64,000 nt of DNA from the NCBI GenBank assembly GCA_963763855.1, contig CAVXPU010000008.1:1-64000 (forward strand), written 5' to 3'. Source of the stretch: JAIBCC01 sp963763855 (GTDB taxonomy: Bacteria; Acidobacteriota; Blastocatellia; Pyrinomonadales; Pyrinomonadaceae). The stretch's first letter is position 1. The number at the start of each line of letters is the position of its first letter. The notes beneath the pieces were generated by a model. It saw only the letters and a program-made list of their open reading frames with translations, searched no databases and was not told where the DNA came from. Shown piece after piece: positions 43,467-53,490 of the stretch. A program made the position numbers and the translations under genes.

Positions 43467-44831
43467 ATGAAAACCCCAACCAATCGTCGCGATTTTCTGA
43501 AAATTATCGGTGCAAGCTCCTTTGGAATTGCACTTTCTGCTAACAATATTTTTGCACAAAAACCAAAGAAACACTGCGTTATAATCGGCTCGGGTTTTGC
43601 AGGTTTATCAGGTGCTTTCAAGTTAAAAAATGCCGGTTGGAAAGTAACTATTTTGGAAGCCAGAGATCGAATTGGCGGACGTGTTTTCTCGCATCGGATG
43701 TCGCAAAATCCAAATTTGGTTTGCGAGCTAGGTGCGGAATGGGTTGGCGAAAGCCACGAACGGCTAAAAGCGTTGTGCAAAGATTTCGATATTCCTCTGC
43801 AAAAGCATCAGTTTGACGATTTTCTGATGCAGAATGGCAAAGTTTCCCGCCCGAATGAATGGGGATTTTCTCCGAAAGCTAAAACAGCATTTGACCGTGT
43901 AATCAAGCAATACGAAAACTTTACGCAAGCGAAAAAGAATTCGATCGACAGACTCGATTGGTGGACATTCTTGGAGAGCATCGGATTTTCGCCTGATGAT
44001 TTGCGGCTGCGGGATTTAATGGACAGCACCGATTTTGGTGAATCTATCCGCCACGTTTCGGCTTTTGCCGCTTTAGCGGAGTATGCCGAATCGAGTCCGA
44101 AAAACGAGATGGATTATAAAATGACAGGCGGAAATTCGCGTTTAACCGAAGAATTTGTTAAACGGATTGGGATAGAAAATATTCGTTTGAAAAGTTCGGT
44201 CACATCTGTAAACCAAACAAAAGGAACAGTTACGGTTAAAACTGTTGATGAATCTTTCAAAGCAGACGCCTGTATTTGCACCGTTCCCACCAATGCTCTT
44301 TTGAAAATAAGGTTCACGCCGGATTTACCGATTATTCAGCGGCAAGCAGCCGAGAAATTGCAATATGCTAGAATCTGCAAAAATTCTGTTTTATATTCCA
44401 AACGTTTTTGGCAAGCCGAAAATTTCTCAATGGTTTCAGATACTACGTCGCATTTTTATTTTCACAGCACGCAAAATCAAGTAGGCGAAGAAGGGATTTT
44501 AACTGCCTACGCTATTGGTGAAAAAGCAGATGTTTTATCTTCGCAATCAGATGAGCGGCGAATGCAAATCATAACGCGGGATTTGATAGATTTTGATAAG
44601 AATGCTCCAAATTTAACGAAAGGAATTGCTACATATTCTTGGCAGCGTGACGAGATAAATGATGGAGCTTATGCACTTTATCGCCCGGGTCAATGGTTCA
44701 CAATCCGCCCGATTTTGGCAAAACCGCACGGCAAAGTTTTGTTTGCAGGCGAACATATTGCCGATTGGCAAGGGTTTATGGAAGGTGCAATAAATACCGG
44801 CGAAGAAGCGGCTGATAATCTAATCTCTTAA
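43467..44831 (+). CDS. Tat-exported flavin amine oxidase-like protein
   Basis: 454 residues. N terminus NRRDFLKIIGASSFGIALSA is a Tat signal with the twin Arg. FAD-binding motif VIIGSGFAGLSGAFKL, then LEARDRIGGRVFSH as in monoamine oxidases. C-terminal FAD contact GKVLFAGEHIADWQGFMEGA. It should oxidise an amine, or another hydride donor, in the periplasm with FAD loaded before export. Substrate unknown. It is followed by the Tat-signal 2Fe-2S protein of a molybdenum hydroxylase. Confidence 0.87.
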   Translation: MKTPTNRRDFLKIIGASSFGIALSANNIFAQKPKKHCVIIGSGFAGLSGAFKLKNAGWKVTILEARDRIGGRVFSHRMSQNPNLVCELGAEWVGESHERLKALCKDFDIPLQKHQFDDFLMQNGKVSRPNEWGFSPKAKTAFDRVIKQYENFTQAKKNSIDRLDWWTFLESIGFSPDDLRLRDLMDSTDFGESIRHVSAFAALAEYAESSPKNEMDYKMTGGNSRLTEEFVKRIGIENIRLKSSVTSVNQTKGTVTVKTVDESFKADACICTVPTNALLKIRFTPDLPIIQRQAAEKLQYARICKNSVLYSKRFWQAENFSMVSDTTSHFYFHSTQNQVGEEGILTAYAIGEKADVLSSQSDERRMQIITRDLIDFDKNAPNLTKGIATYSWQRDEINDGAYALYRPGQWFTIRPILAKPHGKVLFAGEHIADWQGFMEGAINTGEEAADNLIS

Positions 44832-44857
44832 GAATGAAGAATTTATAGCGAATCTTT

Positions 44858-44886
44858 TTGGATAATTTTATTACATTATCATATAA
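44858..44886 (+). promoter_or_regulatory. Predicted promoter of molybdenum hydroxylase operon
   Basis: TTGGAT (44858-44863), spacer of 17 bp, ATATAA (44881-44886), about 48 bp before the ATG of the 2Fe-2S subunit gene. A reasonable housekeeping-type promoter. Confidence 0.4.
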
Positions 44887-44933
44887 ATTTCTTTTCGATT
44901 CGATCGAATTCCGCTATCATTACGACAAAACAT

Positions 44934-45614
44934 ATGGAAGAAAATATTTACGAAAACGAAGAAGTTTTAGACGAATCGCGGCGTGATTTTTTGAAGAAAA
45001 CGGCGACTGTTAGCGTTGCTGCAGCGGCGTTTACTTTTTTTGATGGAAGCGAAGTTTTTGCCGAAGTTCCTGAATACGTGACGAATCCGCTTGATGCAAT
45101 GCCGATGAAATTAAACGTCAACGGCGTTGAAAAATCCGTCTCAATTGATACGCGGACGAGCCTTTTGGATACTTTGCGGGAACATCTCGATTTAACAGGT
45201 TCAAAAAAAGGATGCGACCACGGTCAATGCGGAGCTTGCACGGTAATAATCGACGGTCGCCGGCAGCTTTCGTGTCTTACGCTCGCGGTGATGTGCGATG
45301 GCAAAAAAGTAACCACCATCGAAGGTTTGGCTAAAGGCGACACGCTTCATCCGATGCAGCAGGCTTTTCTCGATAAAGACGCTCTGCAATGCGGTTATTG
45401 CACGCCCGGACAGATTTGTTCGGCGGTTGCGATGCTGGGCGAAGCCAAAAATGGCGATGCCAGCCAAGTTACGCAAAATCTGACGACAAAAGCCGCAAAC
45501 TTAAAACTTTCCGATGACGAAATTCGCGAGCGAATGAGCGGAAATCTATGTCGTTGCGGTGCTTATCCGAATATTATTGACGCGATTAAGGAAGTTCAAA
45601 ACAGTAAGCAGTAG
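44934..45614 (+). CDS. Molybdenum hydroxylase 2Fe-2S subunit
   Basis: 226 residues with a Tat signal (SRRDFLKKTATVSVAAAAF). A plant-type ferredoxin half (GSKKGCDHGQCGACTVII, with later C) and an all-helical 2Fe-2S half (ALQCGYCTPGQICSA, MSGNLCRCGAYPNI) give the eight Cys ligands. It matches the small subunit of xanthine dehydrogenase/aldehyde oxidoreductase type enzymes such as YagT/PaoA. The Tat signal fits export of the assembled complex. The FAD subunit gene follows after 69 bp. Electron carrier role. Confidence 0.9.
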   Translation: MEENIYENEEVLDESRRDFLKKTATVSVAAAAFTFFDGSEVFAEVPEYVTNPLDAMPMKLNVNGVEKSVSIDTRTSLLDTLREHLDLTGSKKGCDHGQCGACTVIIDGRRQLSCLTLAVMCDGKKVTTIEGLAKGDTLHPMQQAFLDKDALQCGYCTPGQICSAVAMLGEAKNGDASQVTQNLTTKAANLKLSDDEIRERMSGNLCRCGAYPNIIDAIKEVQNSKQ

Positions 45615-45683
45615 CACTTTGCAGAAGCAGTCAGTTGGATTTTACTGCCAACTACAACTGCCGCCTGCAACTTTTCAAAAATT

Positions 45684-46664
45684 ATGAAGCCATTCAATTT
45701 TACAAGAGCAACCAGCCAAGCCGACGCGATTAAACTTTTGCAGCCCGACGGAAAATTCATTGCTGGCGGAACAAACATCGTCGATTTGATGAAAGAAGGA
45801 ATCGCACAACCTTCGCAACTCGTTGATATCCAACGACTTCCGCTTTCTACTATTCAAGCCAACAAATCCGGCGGTGTTTCGCTCGGAGCTTTGGCGAAGA
45901 ATACTGACACGGCAAATCATCCGCTCATTCGTTCGAAATATCCGCTTTTGACACAGGCGATTTTAGCTGGAGCATCGCCGCAAATCCGCAATATGGCGAC
46001 GAATGGCGGCAACCTAAATCAGCGAACTCGTTGCGTATATTTTTACGATATCGCAATGCCTTGCAATAAGCGTGAAGCCGGTTCGGGTTGCGGTGCGATG
46101 GAAGGTTTGAACAAAAATCACGCCATTTTCGGTTGGTCAGAAACGTGCGTCGCGACAAATCCGAGCGATATGTCGGTCGCACTCGCGGCGTTGGACGCGA
46201 AGGTTCGAGTTTTAGGTAAAGACGGCAAAGAACGCATGATTGATTTCGTAAATTTTCATCGTTTACCTGAAAACGACGCAACCAAAGACACTAATTTGAA
46301 CGCTGGCGATTTGATACTTTCAATCGAATTGCCAAAATCCACGGGAGCAACGAAATCGCACTACTTGAAGATCAGAAATCGTGCAAGTTATGCGTTTGCA
46401 TTGGTTTCCGTAGCCGCAATTTACGAATGGAAAGGAAATATGATAATGAATCCGCGAATTGCTCTCGGCGGAGTTGCACATAAACCTTGGCGTGCATTTG
46501 AAGCTGAAAAATTCTTAAACGGCAAACCCGCGACCGACGAAAATTTCAAACAAGCAGCGGAAATTGCCGTGAAAGAGGCAAAAGCTTTGTCGCAAAATGC
46601 CTATAAAATCACTTTGGCAAAACGGGCGATTGTTCGTGCGTTGATAAATGCGAGTGGAAAGTGA
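45684..46664 (+). CDS. Molybdenum hydroxylase FAD subunit
   Basis: 326 residues of the CoxM/XdhB-type FAD-binding family (YagS/PaoB-like). Motif DGKFIAGGTNIVDLMKEG and the ATNGGNLNQRTRC segment bind FAD; a cysteine cluster follows (RTRCVYF...PCNKREAGSGCGAM) as in PaoB, which carries an extra 4Fe-4S cluster. C-terminal domain ends KITLAKRAIVRALIN. The partner Mo-subunit gene would normally follow; here a palindromic repeat and two or three unrelated genes intervene. Confidence 0.88.
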   Translation: MKPFNFTRATSQADAIKLLQPDGKFIAGGTNIVDLMKEGIAQPSQLVDIQRLPLSTIQANKSGGVSLGALAKNTDTANHPLIRSKYPLLTQAILAGASPQIRNMATNGGNLNQRTRCVYFYDIAMPCNKREAGSGCGAMEGLNKNHAIFGWSETCVATNPSDMSVALAALDAKVRVLGKDGKERMIDFVNFHRLPENDATKDTNLNAGDLILSIELPKSTGATKSHYLKIRNRASYAFALVSVAAIYEWKGNMIMNPRIALGGVAHKPWRAFEAEKFLNGKPATDENFKQAAEIAVKEAKALSQNAYKITLAKRAIVRALINASGK

Positions 46665-46722
46665 AAAAGAAGACTGCTCGTTTATGGAATTCCATGTTTT
46701 TGTCGCATCGCGACGCAATGAT

Positions 46723-46868
46723 TTTAGCCGTGGGTTTCAACCCACGGAACGGCGTGAACGGATTGTGTCGCGTAGGCGACAATTGAGTTAACTTGTTTAT
46801 TTTCAATCGTTACTGACGTAACAAAATATGTTTTGATCGCAATCCGTGGGTTGAAACCCACGGCTAAA
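46723..46868. repeat. Palindromic repeat with 26-bp perfect arms
   Basis: TTTAGCCGTGGGTTTCAACC (first 20 of 26 bases) starting at 46723, with the exact reverse complement ending at 46868. The core arm AGCCGTGGGTTTCAACCCACG is itself nearly palindromic. An outer imperfect pair (TCGCATCGCGACG and TCGCTACGCGA) extends it to about 46700-46890. Non-coding; fills most of the gap to 46957. Confidence 0.78.
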
Positions 46869-46956
46869 TTCATTTTATCGCTACGCGATTTGGAAAAATT
46901 TACAGGTGCGAACATTGAAATTGCGAGAAATCGATTAAACACGTCCGTTAAAACAT

Positions 46957-49037
46957 ATGGTTAAGGAACTTCAAAAAATAGTTGCATTGCTTGCGATTTC
47001 GCTAGTTTTTGTTGTTACGGTTTTTGGTCAAACTAATCGAAAGGCTAGTTTTAGTGGCGTTTATGCGGGTGTGCAGGTGATTTACGGTTACAACAACACA
47101 AGCCTTTATACGCATTGCTACTATTTTCGACCCGATGGGACATTCGTGAAGGAGCTTGAGCAGCCTGATTGGCAAACTCGTATTGACGGAACTTTTACCG
47201 TAAAAGGCAAGGTCATCACTCTAGTTGAAAATGGCGAAAAGCCGGAAACAATGGAGATCACCGACGACAAAACGATTCAGGCAAACGGTTATGTTATGGG
47301 TCGTTTTAAGGTTATGAATCGGGTGCCGGCGAACGGTTATTCGCGAACTTCCGCGAGCGGTTCGGGCGGCATTGGCACTGGCACAACATACGTCGGCACA
47401 GCAAGCAACAGCGATTTTGTTTTTGATGGCAACGGCAGATTTTCAAATAGCAGTGCAACTTCGGTCGCGGTAATTGGGAGCAATGTTGGCGGCGGTTCGG
47501 GAAATAATAAATCGGGACGCGGTGGTTACTCGATTAAAGACAGCCTTTTGACGCTAAATTATGATGACGGACGCGTTGAAACAAAAAGTCTGTTTTATAG
47601 CGAGGCGAGTAGCGATTCAGATGTTTCAGTCGCTTTGATCAACGGAAGCTATTTTTACGCGGAAAAGAAATCTCCGATCGCGGAAAAAGAAATCGTTAAA
47701 GAATCGAAAGTTCAGAATAAACCCATTAGTTCGAAAGAAAGACCGGTTGGGCAAGCAAAATTCGGCGGACCATACGCAGGAGTTTTGTTAACTCCCGTTT
47801 AAATGGAATGTCTCTTACGACGTTCACATATTATTTTCGTCTTGATGGAACTTACGCGAAAGATTTTGACAAACCTGATTGGAAAACCCGTGTTGACGGC
47901 ACTTACACGCTCAAAGGCAAGACGATTACTTTATCAGAAATACAGGGCGATAAGCCTGACACGATGGAAATTCAGCCCGACGGCGACATTGACGATGGTT
48001 CATACACGCTCTTCAAGTTGAACGTAATGAATTCCGTTCCGGCGAAAAGATTGGAAAATAAATCGGCGAGCAGTTCGGGCGGCGGAATGACGGGAATGAC
48101 TTATGTTGGAGTTTTTAGCAAAGATGTTTTGACGTTTGATGGTAAAGGAAGTTTCACCAACGATGGCAATACGGATGTTGCAATTATTGGCGATGCAATT
48201 GGCGGAGGAACTTCAAAATCAAAGAATAATATCGGAAGTTACTCAGTCAAAGATAGTGCTTTGACGCTAAATTATCCCGATGGCAAAAAAGAAACGGTCA
48301 GCTTTTTCTACGCTGAAAAACCGGAAGTAATGGCTTTAATTAACGGTAGTTTCTACTATGAATACGACGAAAAAGACAAGGAGAAAACGGTTGTAAAGAC
48401 AGAAAACAAACCAATCGAAAACAAAGCTGACGCATTGAAAATTCTGCAAACCGCCAACATTGCCCAAGGCGGTGCAAAGCTCGACAATCTCAAAACGTTA
48501 CGCGTAAAGGGCAACGGAATGGGACTCGAAATTACAATTCTGGTTGACGTTGAAAATCAAAAAATCTGTAATGAACTGCGTATGAACGGAAAGTTGGTCG
48601 GAATTGAACAAACCGAAGGAAATTCCGGCTGGCAGTGGATGAACAATCAAAAGACTCCGCTCGCCGCGAAACGTTTGGCGGAAATGAATCGAACATTTTC
48701 AACGGGAATTCTTGGTTTACGAAATAATTCGCTCAAGTCTTTCGCAATTCAATCGGCTGAGTTGAAAAGCGAGAGCAACATGAAGACTGTAATAGTAGAT
48801 ATCGAAGGCGAGAAATACGGCATGATTTTTGACGCAAACGACTATTTGGTCGGTGAAATCACAGTGTCAGCAGACGGCAAGGAATCGACAATTTCTAAGG
48901 ATTTCAAAAAGGTAGATGGAATAGTATTTCCTTTTTCCTCGACCACAACGAGCGATACGCAAACGTTGGTTGTGAATTTTACTTCGGTTGAAGTAAATCC
49001 GGTGTTTGCGGAAAAAACTTGGGAGGTTCCGAATTAG
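46957..49037 (+). pseudogene. Secreted repeat protein gene with one frameshift
   Basis: Two open frames (46957-47802, then from about 47790 in another frame) are one gene. The first has signal peptide MVKELQKIVALLAISLVFVV, then a unit starting FSGVYAGVQVIYGYNN and containing CYYFRPDGTFVKELEQPDW. The second unit begins FGGPYAGVL and is lost to a stop at 47802; in the next frame it continues NSRLNGMSLTTFTYYFRLDG. The frame break is a single-base loss near 47785-47795 by comparison with unit 1. The rear 190 residues are a LolA-like domain also found in the next gene. Restoring it gives about 690 residues. Function unknown; sequencing error is an alternative. Confidence 0.72.
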
Positions 49038-49051
49038 CTTTTGGAGAATCT

Positions 49052-49849
49052 ATGATGAAGATTTTTTTTAGAATAATTCCACTAACAATCATTTCGATTT
49101 TTGTTTTTGCGTTGGACGGGGCAGGTCAGGTTGATCCGCCGAAATCCAGATTAAAAAAGCAACGAGTGGAAAATGGCTCGAAGTTTTTGAAAGAAGCTAA
49201 TAACGCCAATGGCGGAGTTGCTTTAGACAACTTAAAAACGCTGAGGCTTATTGGTAAGAAAAAATTTGCTGATGGCACAGTGTCAGATCTGAAAGTTTTG
49301 GTTGACCTAAATATGGGAAAAGTGAGATATGAGATACAACTTACTCAAAATCACTTTTTGATTAACCAACTGGAAAAAGAAAAAGGATGGATTTACAGTT
49401 CAAATTTAGCTGGGAAAGAGGTTATTGAAGTTTCGCCGAATCGGATAGAGCTGCTCTATCAACTGAAAGAGTTTCTCGATTCCGGGGTATTTAAGCTACG
49501 CAGCGAAAGTCTAAAAAAGACATCGGTTGTTTTGTTTGAAATTGATAGTGCATCTAAGGTCAGCAAATTGCGTGTTAGTATTCTTGGCAAACTTTACGAT
49601 CTGAAATTCGACAAAAATAAGCGTTTGATTTTTGATCAACCCTTTAGAGAAGGGCGAAATAATGTGGATGACGTTGAGGAAAAGTTCTATAGTGATTTCA
49701 AAACCATCGAAAAAATAACTCTTCCATTGCGTAAGACTCGCAATTTTCGATATCCGCAAAATGCACTTACTAACGTCGTATATGATTGGTCGTTAATTGA
49801 GGTGAATCCTAAACTGACCGATAAAGATTGGGAAATTCCAAGTTTGTAA
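49052..49849 (+). CDS. Secreted LolA-like protein
   Basis: 265 residues from the first of two Met codons at 49052 (RBS GGAG at 49043). Signal peptide MMKIFFRIIPLTIISIFVFA. The body (KFLKEANNANGGVALDNLKT, LRLIGKK, RSESLKKTSVVLFEIDSASK) resembles the final domain of the upstream gene (ILQTANIAQGGAKLDNLKT) and outer-membrane lipoprotein-sorting-like folds. It ends 4 bp before the Mo-subunit gene. Function unknown; probably periplasmic. Confidence 0.65.
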   Translation: MMKIFFRIIPLTIISIFVFALDGAGQVDPPKSRLKKQRVENGSKFLKEANNANGGVALDNLKTLRLIGKKKFADGTVSDLKVLVDLNMGKVRYEIQLTQNHFLINQLEKEKGWIYSSNLAGKEVIEVSPNRIELLYQLKEFLDSGVFKLRSESLKKTSVVLFEIDSASKVSKLRVSILGKLYDLKFDKNKRLIFDQPFREGRNNVDDVEEKFYSDFKTIEKITLPLRKTRNFRYPQNALTNVVYDWSLIEVNPKLTDKDWEIPSL

Positions 49850-49853
49850 AAAT

Positions 49854-52035
49854 ATGGCAGACGACGTAAAAAAGGCACCAAACCGCGTTGACGGTGTGGC
49901 AAAAGTAACCGGCAAAGCAAAATTTATTGCCGAGTTTAAGTTTGCGAATATGGCTTATGGTTATTTGGTGCAAAGCACGATTGCCAGAGGGAAAATTGTG
50001 TCGATTGATACGAATGAAGCTGAAAAACAAGATGGCGTTGTCAAGATTTTTACGCATCTCAACACGCCAAAAAATTTAGTTCAACCCGGGGCGGCTGATT
50101 ATTTTGATGAAGCCAGCCGACAGCATTTGCCGCTTACTTCCGATGAGATTTTATTTAATGCTCAACCGATTGCATTAGTTGTTGCCGAAACTTTTGAGCA
50201 AGCTCGTTTTGCCGCGTCGCTCTTGAAAGTTAAATACGCTAAAACGTCTTTCGATACAAACTTTAGCCAAAATTTAGATAAAGGTTTTGTCTTGGGTCAA
50301 CCGACGCCTGATCGCGGAAATCCGACTGAGGCTTTTGCTAAATCTGATGTAAAAATCGACGCAAAATACACAATTCCAATCGAGCATCACAACGCAATGG
50401 AGCCGCACGCTTCGATTGCAAATTGGGCAAATAATAAACTTACGGTTTACGATAAAACCCAAGGTGTAACAGGAGTCCGTGATTATCTGGCGAAAGTTTT
50501 TGCCTTTCCCAAAGAAAATATTACGGTGCTTTCGCCCTTTGTCGGTGGTGCTTTCGGTGCGGCATTGCGTCCTACACCGAATACGTTTTTGTCCGTTTTG
50601 GCTTCGCGTGAACTCAAGCGTCCCGTCAAAATTGTTTATGCTCGCAGACAACTTTCATCGGCATACGGTTATCGTCCATTTGCCAGTCAAACCGTAAAAC
50701 TTGGTGCTGAAAAATCGGGAAAATTGACTTCGATTATTCACGAATCTTTTGCGAATACTTCAACTTTTGAAAATTTCAGCGAAGGAATTGCCGAAAATTC
50801 GCGTTCGCTTTACGCTTGCCCGAATGTGAAAACCGTCTCAAAACTCGTCAAAACCGATTTGTTCACGCCCTATTGGATGCGGGCTCCGGGAACTGTAACG
50901 GCGATGTTTGCCCTCGAATCGGCGATGGATGAATTGAGCTATCAACTAAAAATTGATCCGCTCGAATTGCGTTTGATCAACTACGCCGAAACCGATCCTG
51001 ACAACGGTAAACCATTTTCCAGTAAAGAATTACGCAAATGCTATTCGGAAGCGGCGAAAAGATTCGGTTGGGAAAAACGCAAACCCGAACCGCGTTCTAC
51101 CAAAGACGGAAATTGGCTCGTCGGCTGGGGAATGGCAACGGGAACTTGGGGAGCTTTCCTCGCTCCGTCATCCGCTCGCGTGACGTTAAAATCAGACGGC
51201 ACAGCACTTATCGAAAGCGGCACGACCGACATCGGACCCGGAACTTACACGACAATTTCAATCATCGCGGCAAAAACTCTCGGCTTACCAATCGAAAAAG
51301 TAAAATTCGTCTTGGGCGACAGTAATTTGCCCGCCGCACCTGCTCAAGGCGGTTCGCTGACAACGGCGAGCGTCGGAACTGCGGTGCAGGAATGTTCGCA
51401 AATTTTGTTGAAAAAATTATTTGATTTAGTAAAAGTTGGAAGGAAAATTTGAAGATGTCCGAGTCGAGAACGGCAATTTCGTCAAGAAAGATGGAACTCA
51501 AATCAGCTTTACCGAAATTCTAAACAAGAATAGTCTACGAAGTTTGAGCGAAACTCACACGACCAATCCAAATTACGGCGAACGCGGAAAATATTCGACC
51601 GCTTCGCACGGAGCTCAATTTGTTGAGGTAAAAGTTGATGAAGACATTGGAATCGTTAAGGTTACACGAGTTGTCGAATTAACTGCCGCCGGCAAAATCA
51701 TCAATCCGAAAGGTGCAAAATCGCAGGAAATCGGCGGAGTCGTCTGGGGAATCGGAATGGCTTTGCACGAAGAAACCCAAATTGACCATCGCTACGGACG
51801 CATTATGAATCCCGATTTGGGCGGCTATTATGTTCCAACCAACGCCGATATTTTGGATGTCCAAACAGGCTTTGTCGAAGAAGTTGATTTGATAGTTAAT
51901 CCGTTGGGTGTAAAAGGTTTAGGCGAACTCGGAATGGTCGGAATTCCCGCCGCGATTGCCAATGCGATTTATCACGCGACTGGAAAACGGATGAGAGATT
52001 TGCCGATTACGGTGGATAAATTGTTGGCAAGTTAA
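49854..52035 (+). pseudogene. Mo-hydroxylase large subunit, copy 1, frameshifted
   Basis: The aldehyde oxidase/xanthine dehydrogenase molybdopterin-binding fold, about 730 residues when the frame is repaired. It starts MADDVKKAPNRVDGVAKVTG and has the molybdopterin contact FVGGAFGAALRP, LVGWGMATGTWG, and near the end LGVKGLGELGMVGIPAAIAN with the catalytic Glu of the family. Comparison with copy 2 shows two bases missing near 51440, where frame 1 stops (DLVKVGRKI) and frame 2 resumes with FEDVRVENGNFV. A two-part protein, a pseudogene or a sequencing error are all possible. It belongs with the 2Fe-2S and FAD subunits upstream. Confidence 0.85.
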
Positions 52036-52099
52036 GTAGATTTTATGAGAAACATAGTTCACCGATTTTTCACGATTGGGCCATAGTTTTTGCGAAGAT

Positions 52100-53305
52100 T
52101 GTTTTGACTGATTGAGAGGGCGTGTTCAAGTGTTAAAGCCCAACGTTGAGATTGCTTTTGAAAAAACTCCCAATGTTGCTATTTTGAAAATTAAGGAATT
52201 GCAAACAATAGAGTATGCAGCAAAGGCTCAAACTTTTATAAAAAAATGAAGTTGAAAAGGTTTTTAAGGGGAATCTAAAAGTCGGTCAGGAACTCAATTT
52301 TGGAGTGACAGGAACAAGTTGCGATTATTCTTTTGCCAAAGAATCTATTGGCTCTGAAATGCTTTTGTATTTGGATAAATCTAATAAATCCGGGGTTTGG
52401 TATTATCCGGCTTGCACTCGTTCCTCTTGGACTAAAGAAGGTATTGCAGATATAAAGTATATTGAGAACCTTAACGAGTGTTCGTGGAAAAACTCGTTTA
52501 TCTGGAATGGTTTATCAAGATACACCTATTCAAATCAATATTCCAATTATCAACCTTTGCCTAATCGAAGCATTCAGATCAGCGGTAACGGTAAAAATAT
52601 TGAAGTAAAAACTGATGAAAACGGCTTTTACGAAATTTATGATTTGCCCGCTGGAAAATACAAAATAAATGTTGAAAACATCGAAGGTTATAAACTTGGT
52701 TGGCTAGACAAAATTGAATCTTTTGACGTTGCTATCAAACCTAAAAGTCATACAGAGCAAAATATAATTTATGGAATTGAAAATTAGTCAGCGGAAAGTT
52801 TTTTGACGCGAAAGGTAAAAATCTGAAAGATGTTTGTATTCATTTAATTCCAGCGGACGGAAGCAGAGGAAAATATCTTGGCGATTGCACCAATCCAAAC
52901 GGCAATTTTGAAATAGATGATATTCCCATTGGCGACTATGTAATTATTATTAACGATGATGGTGATATACGGCAGATGAACCTTTTGGAACTTTTCATTA
53001 ACCAAATGTAACGAAGCGAGAAAATGCAAAGTTTTCAAAAAGAGGCAGGTCAGCAAATCAAAGACCTTGTAATTACTGCACCAAATACAGTTGAAACAAT
53101 AACAATAAGCGGAAAAGTTGTTTTTGAAAATGGTTATCCAAAAACGAAAGATGAAAGATATGTTTCGGTTGAATTTGCACCTGATAAAATTACAAATGAA
53201 ACAAAGATTAGATGGCGAATCAAGGAACAACCGTTGACGAATACGGAAATTTCACATTACGAATTTAAAAGGTCAAAAAGTGTAAATTCTACGGCGAGTT
53301 ATTAA
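52100..53305 (+). pseudogene. Decayed secreted carboxypeptidase-regulatory-domain gene
   Basis: Several consecutive open pieces in different frames. A first piece reads KTPNVAILKIKELQTIEYAA and breaks in an A-run; a second (52305-52787) has VTGTSCDYSFAKESIGSEML and LPAGKYKINVENIEGYKLGW, typical of a tissue-inhibitor-like plus regulatory beta domain; a third has NLKDVCIHLIPADGSRGKYL and FEIDDIPIGDYVIIIND. Further stops follow to 53305 (ITISGKVVFENGYPK). None has a plausible start, so this is a broken gene of a secreted protein family. It separates the two large-subunit copies. Confidence 0.6.
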
Positions 53306-53490
53306 CTTATTCTTGGAGACCATGAAAAATGCCCAAAGTTCCAGACACGATTCTTCGCAAACAAGGAAGGTCAATGGAAGTTCATACAAATCCATTTTGA
53401 AAAGATGCGGAATTAGTAACTTAATCGGAATTGTTTTGAAATTTCCGAATTCCAAGTTGTAAAAAAGCAAAACGAGATTAACAAAAACTT

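Noticed and set aside
47803..48021. 72-codon frame after the first stop
   Set aside because: Overlaps the resumed frame of the secreted repeat protein and has no domain.
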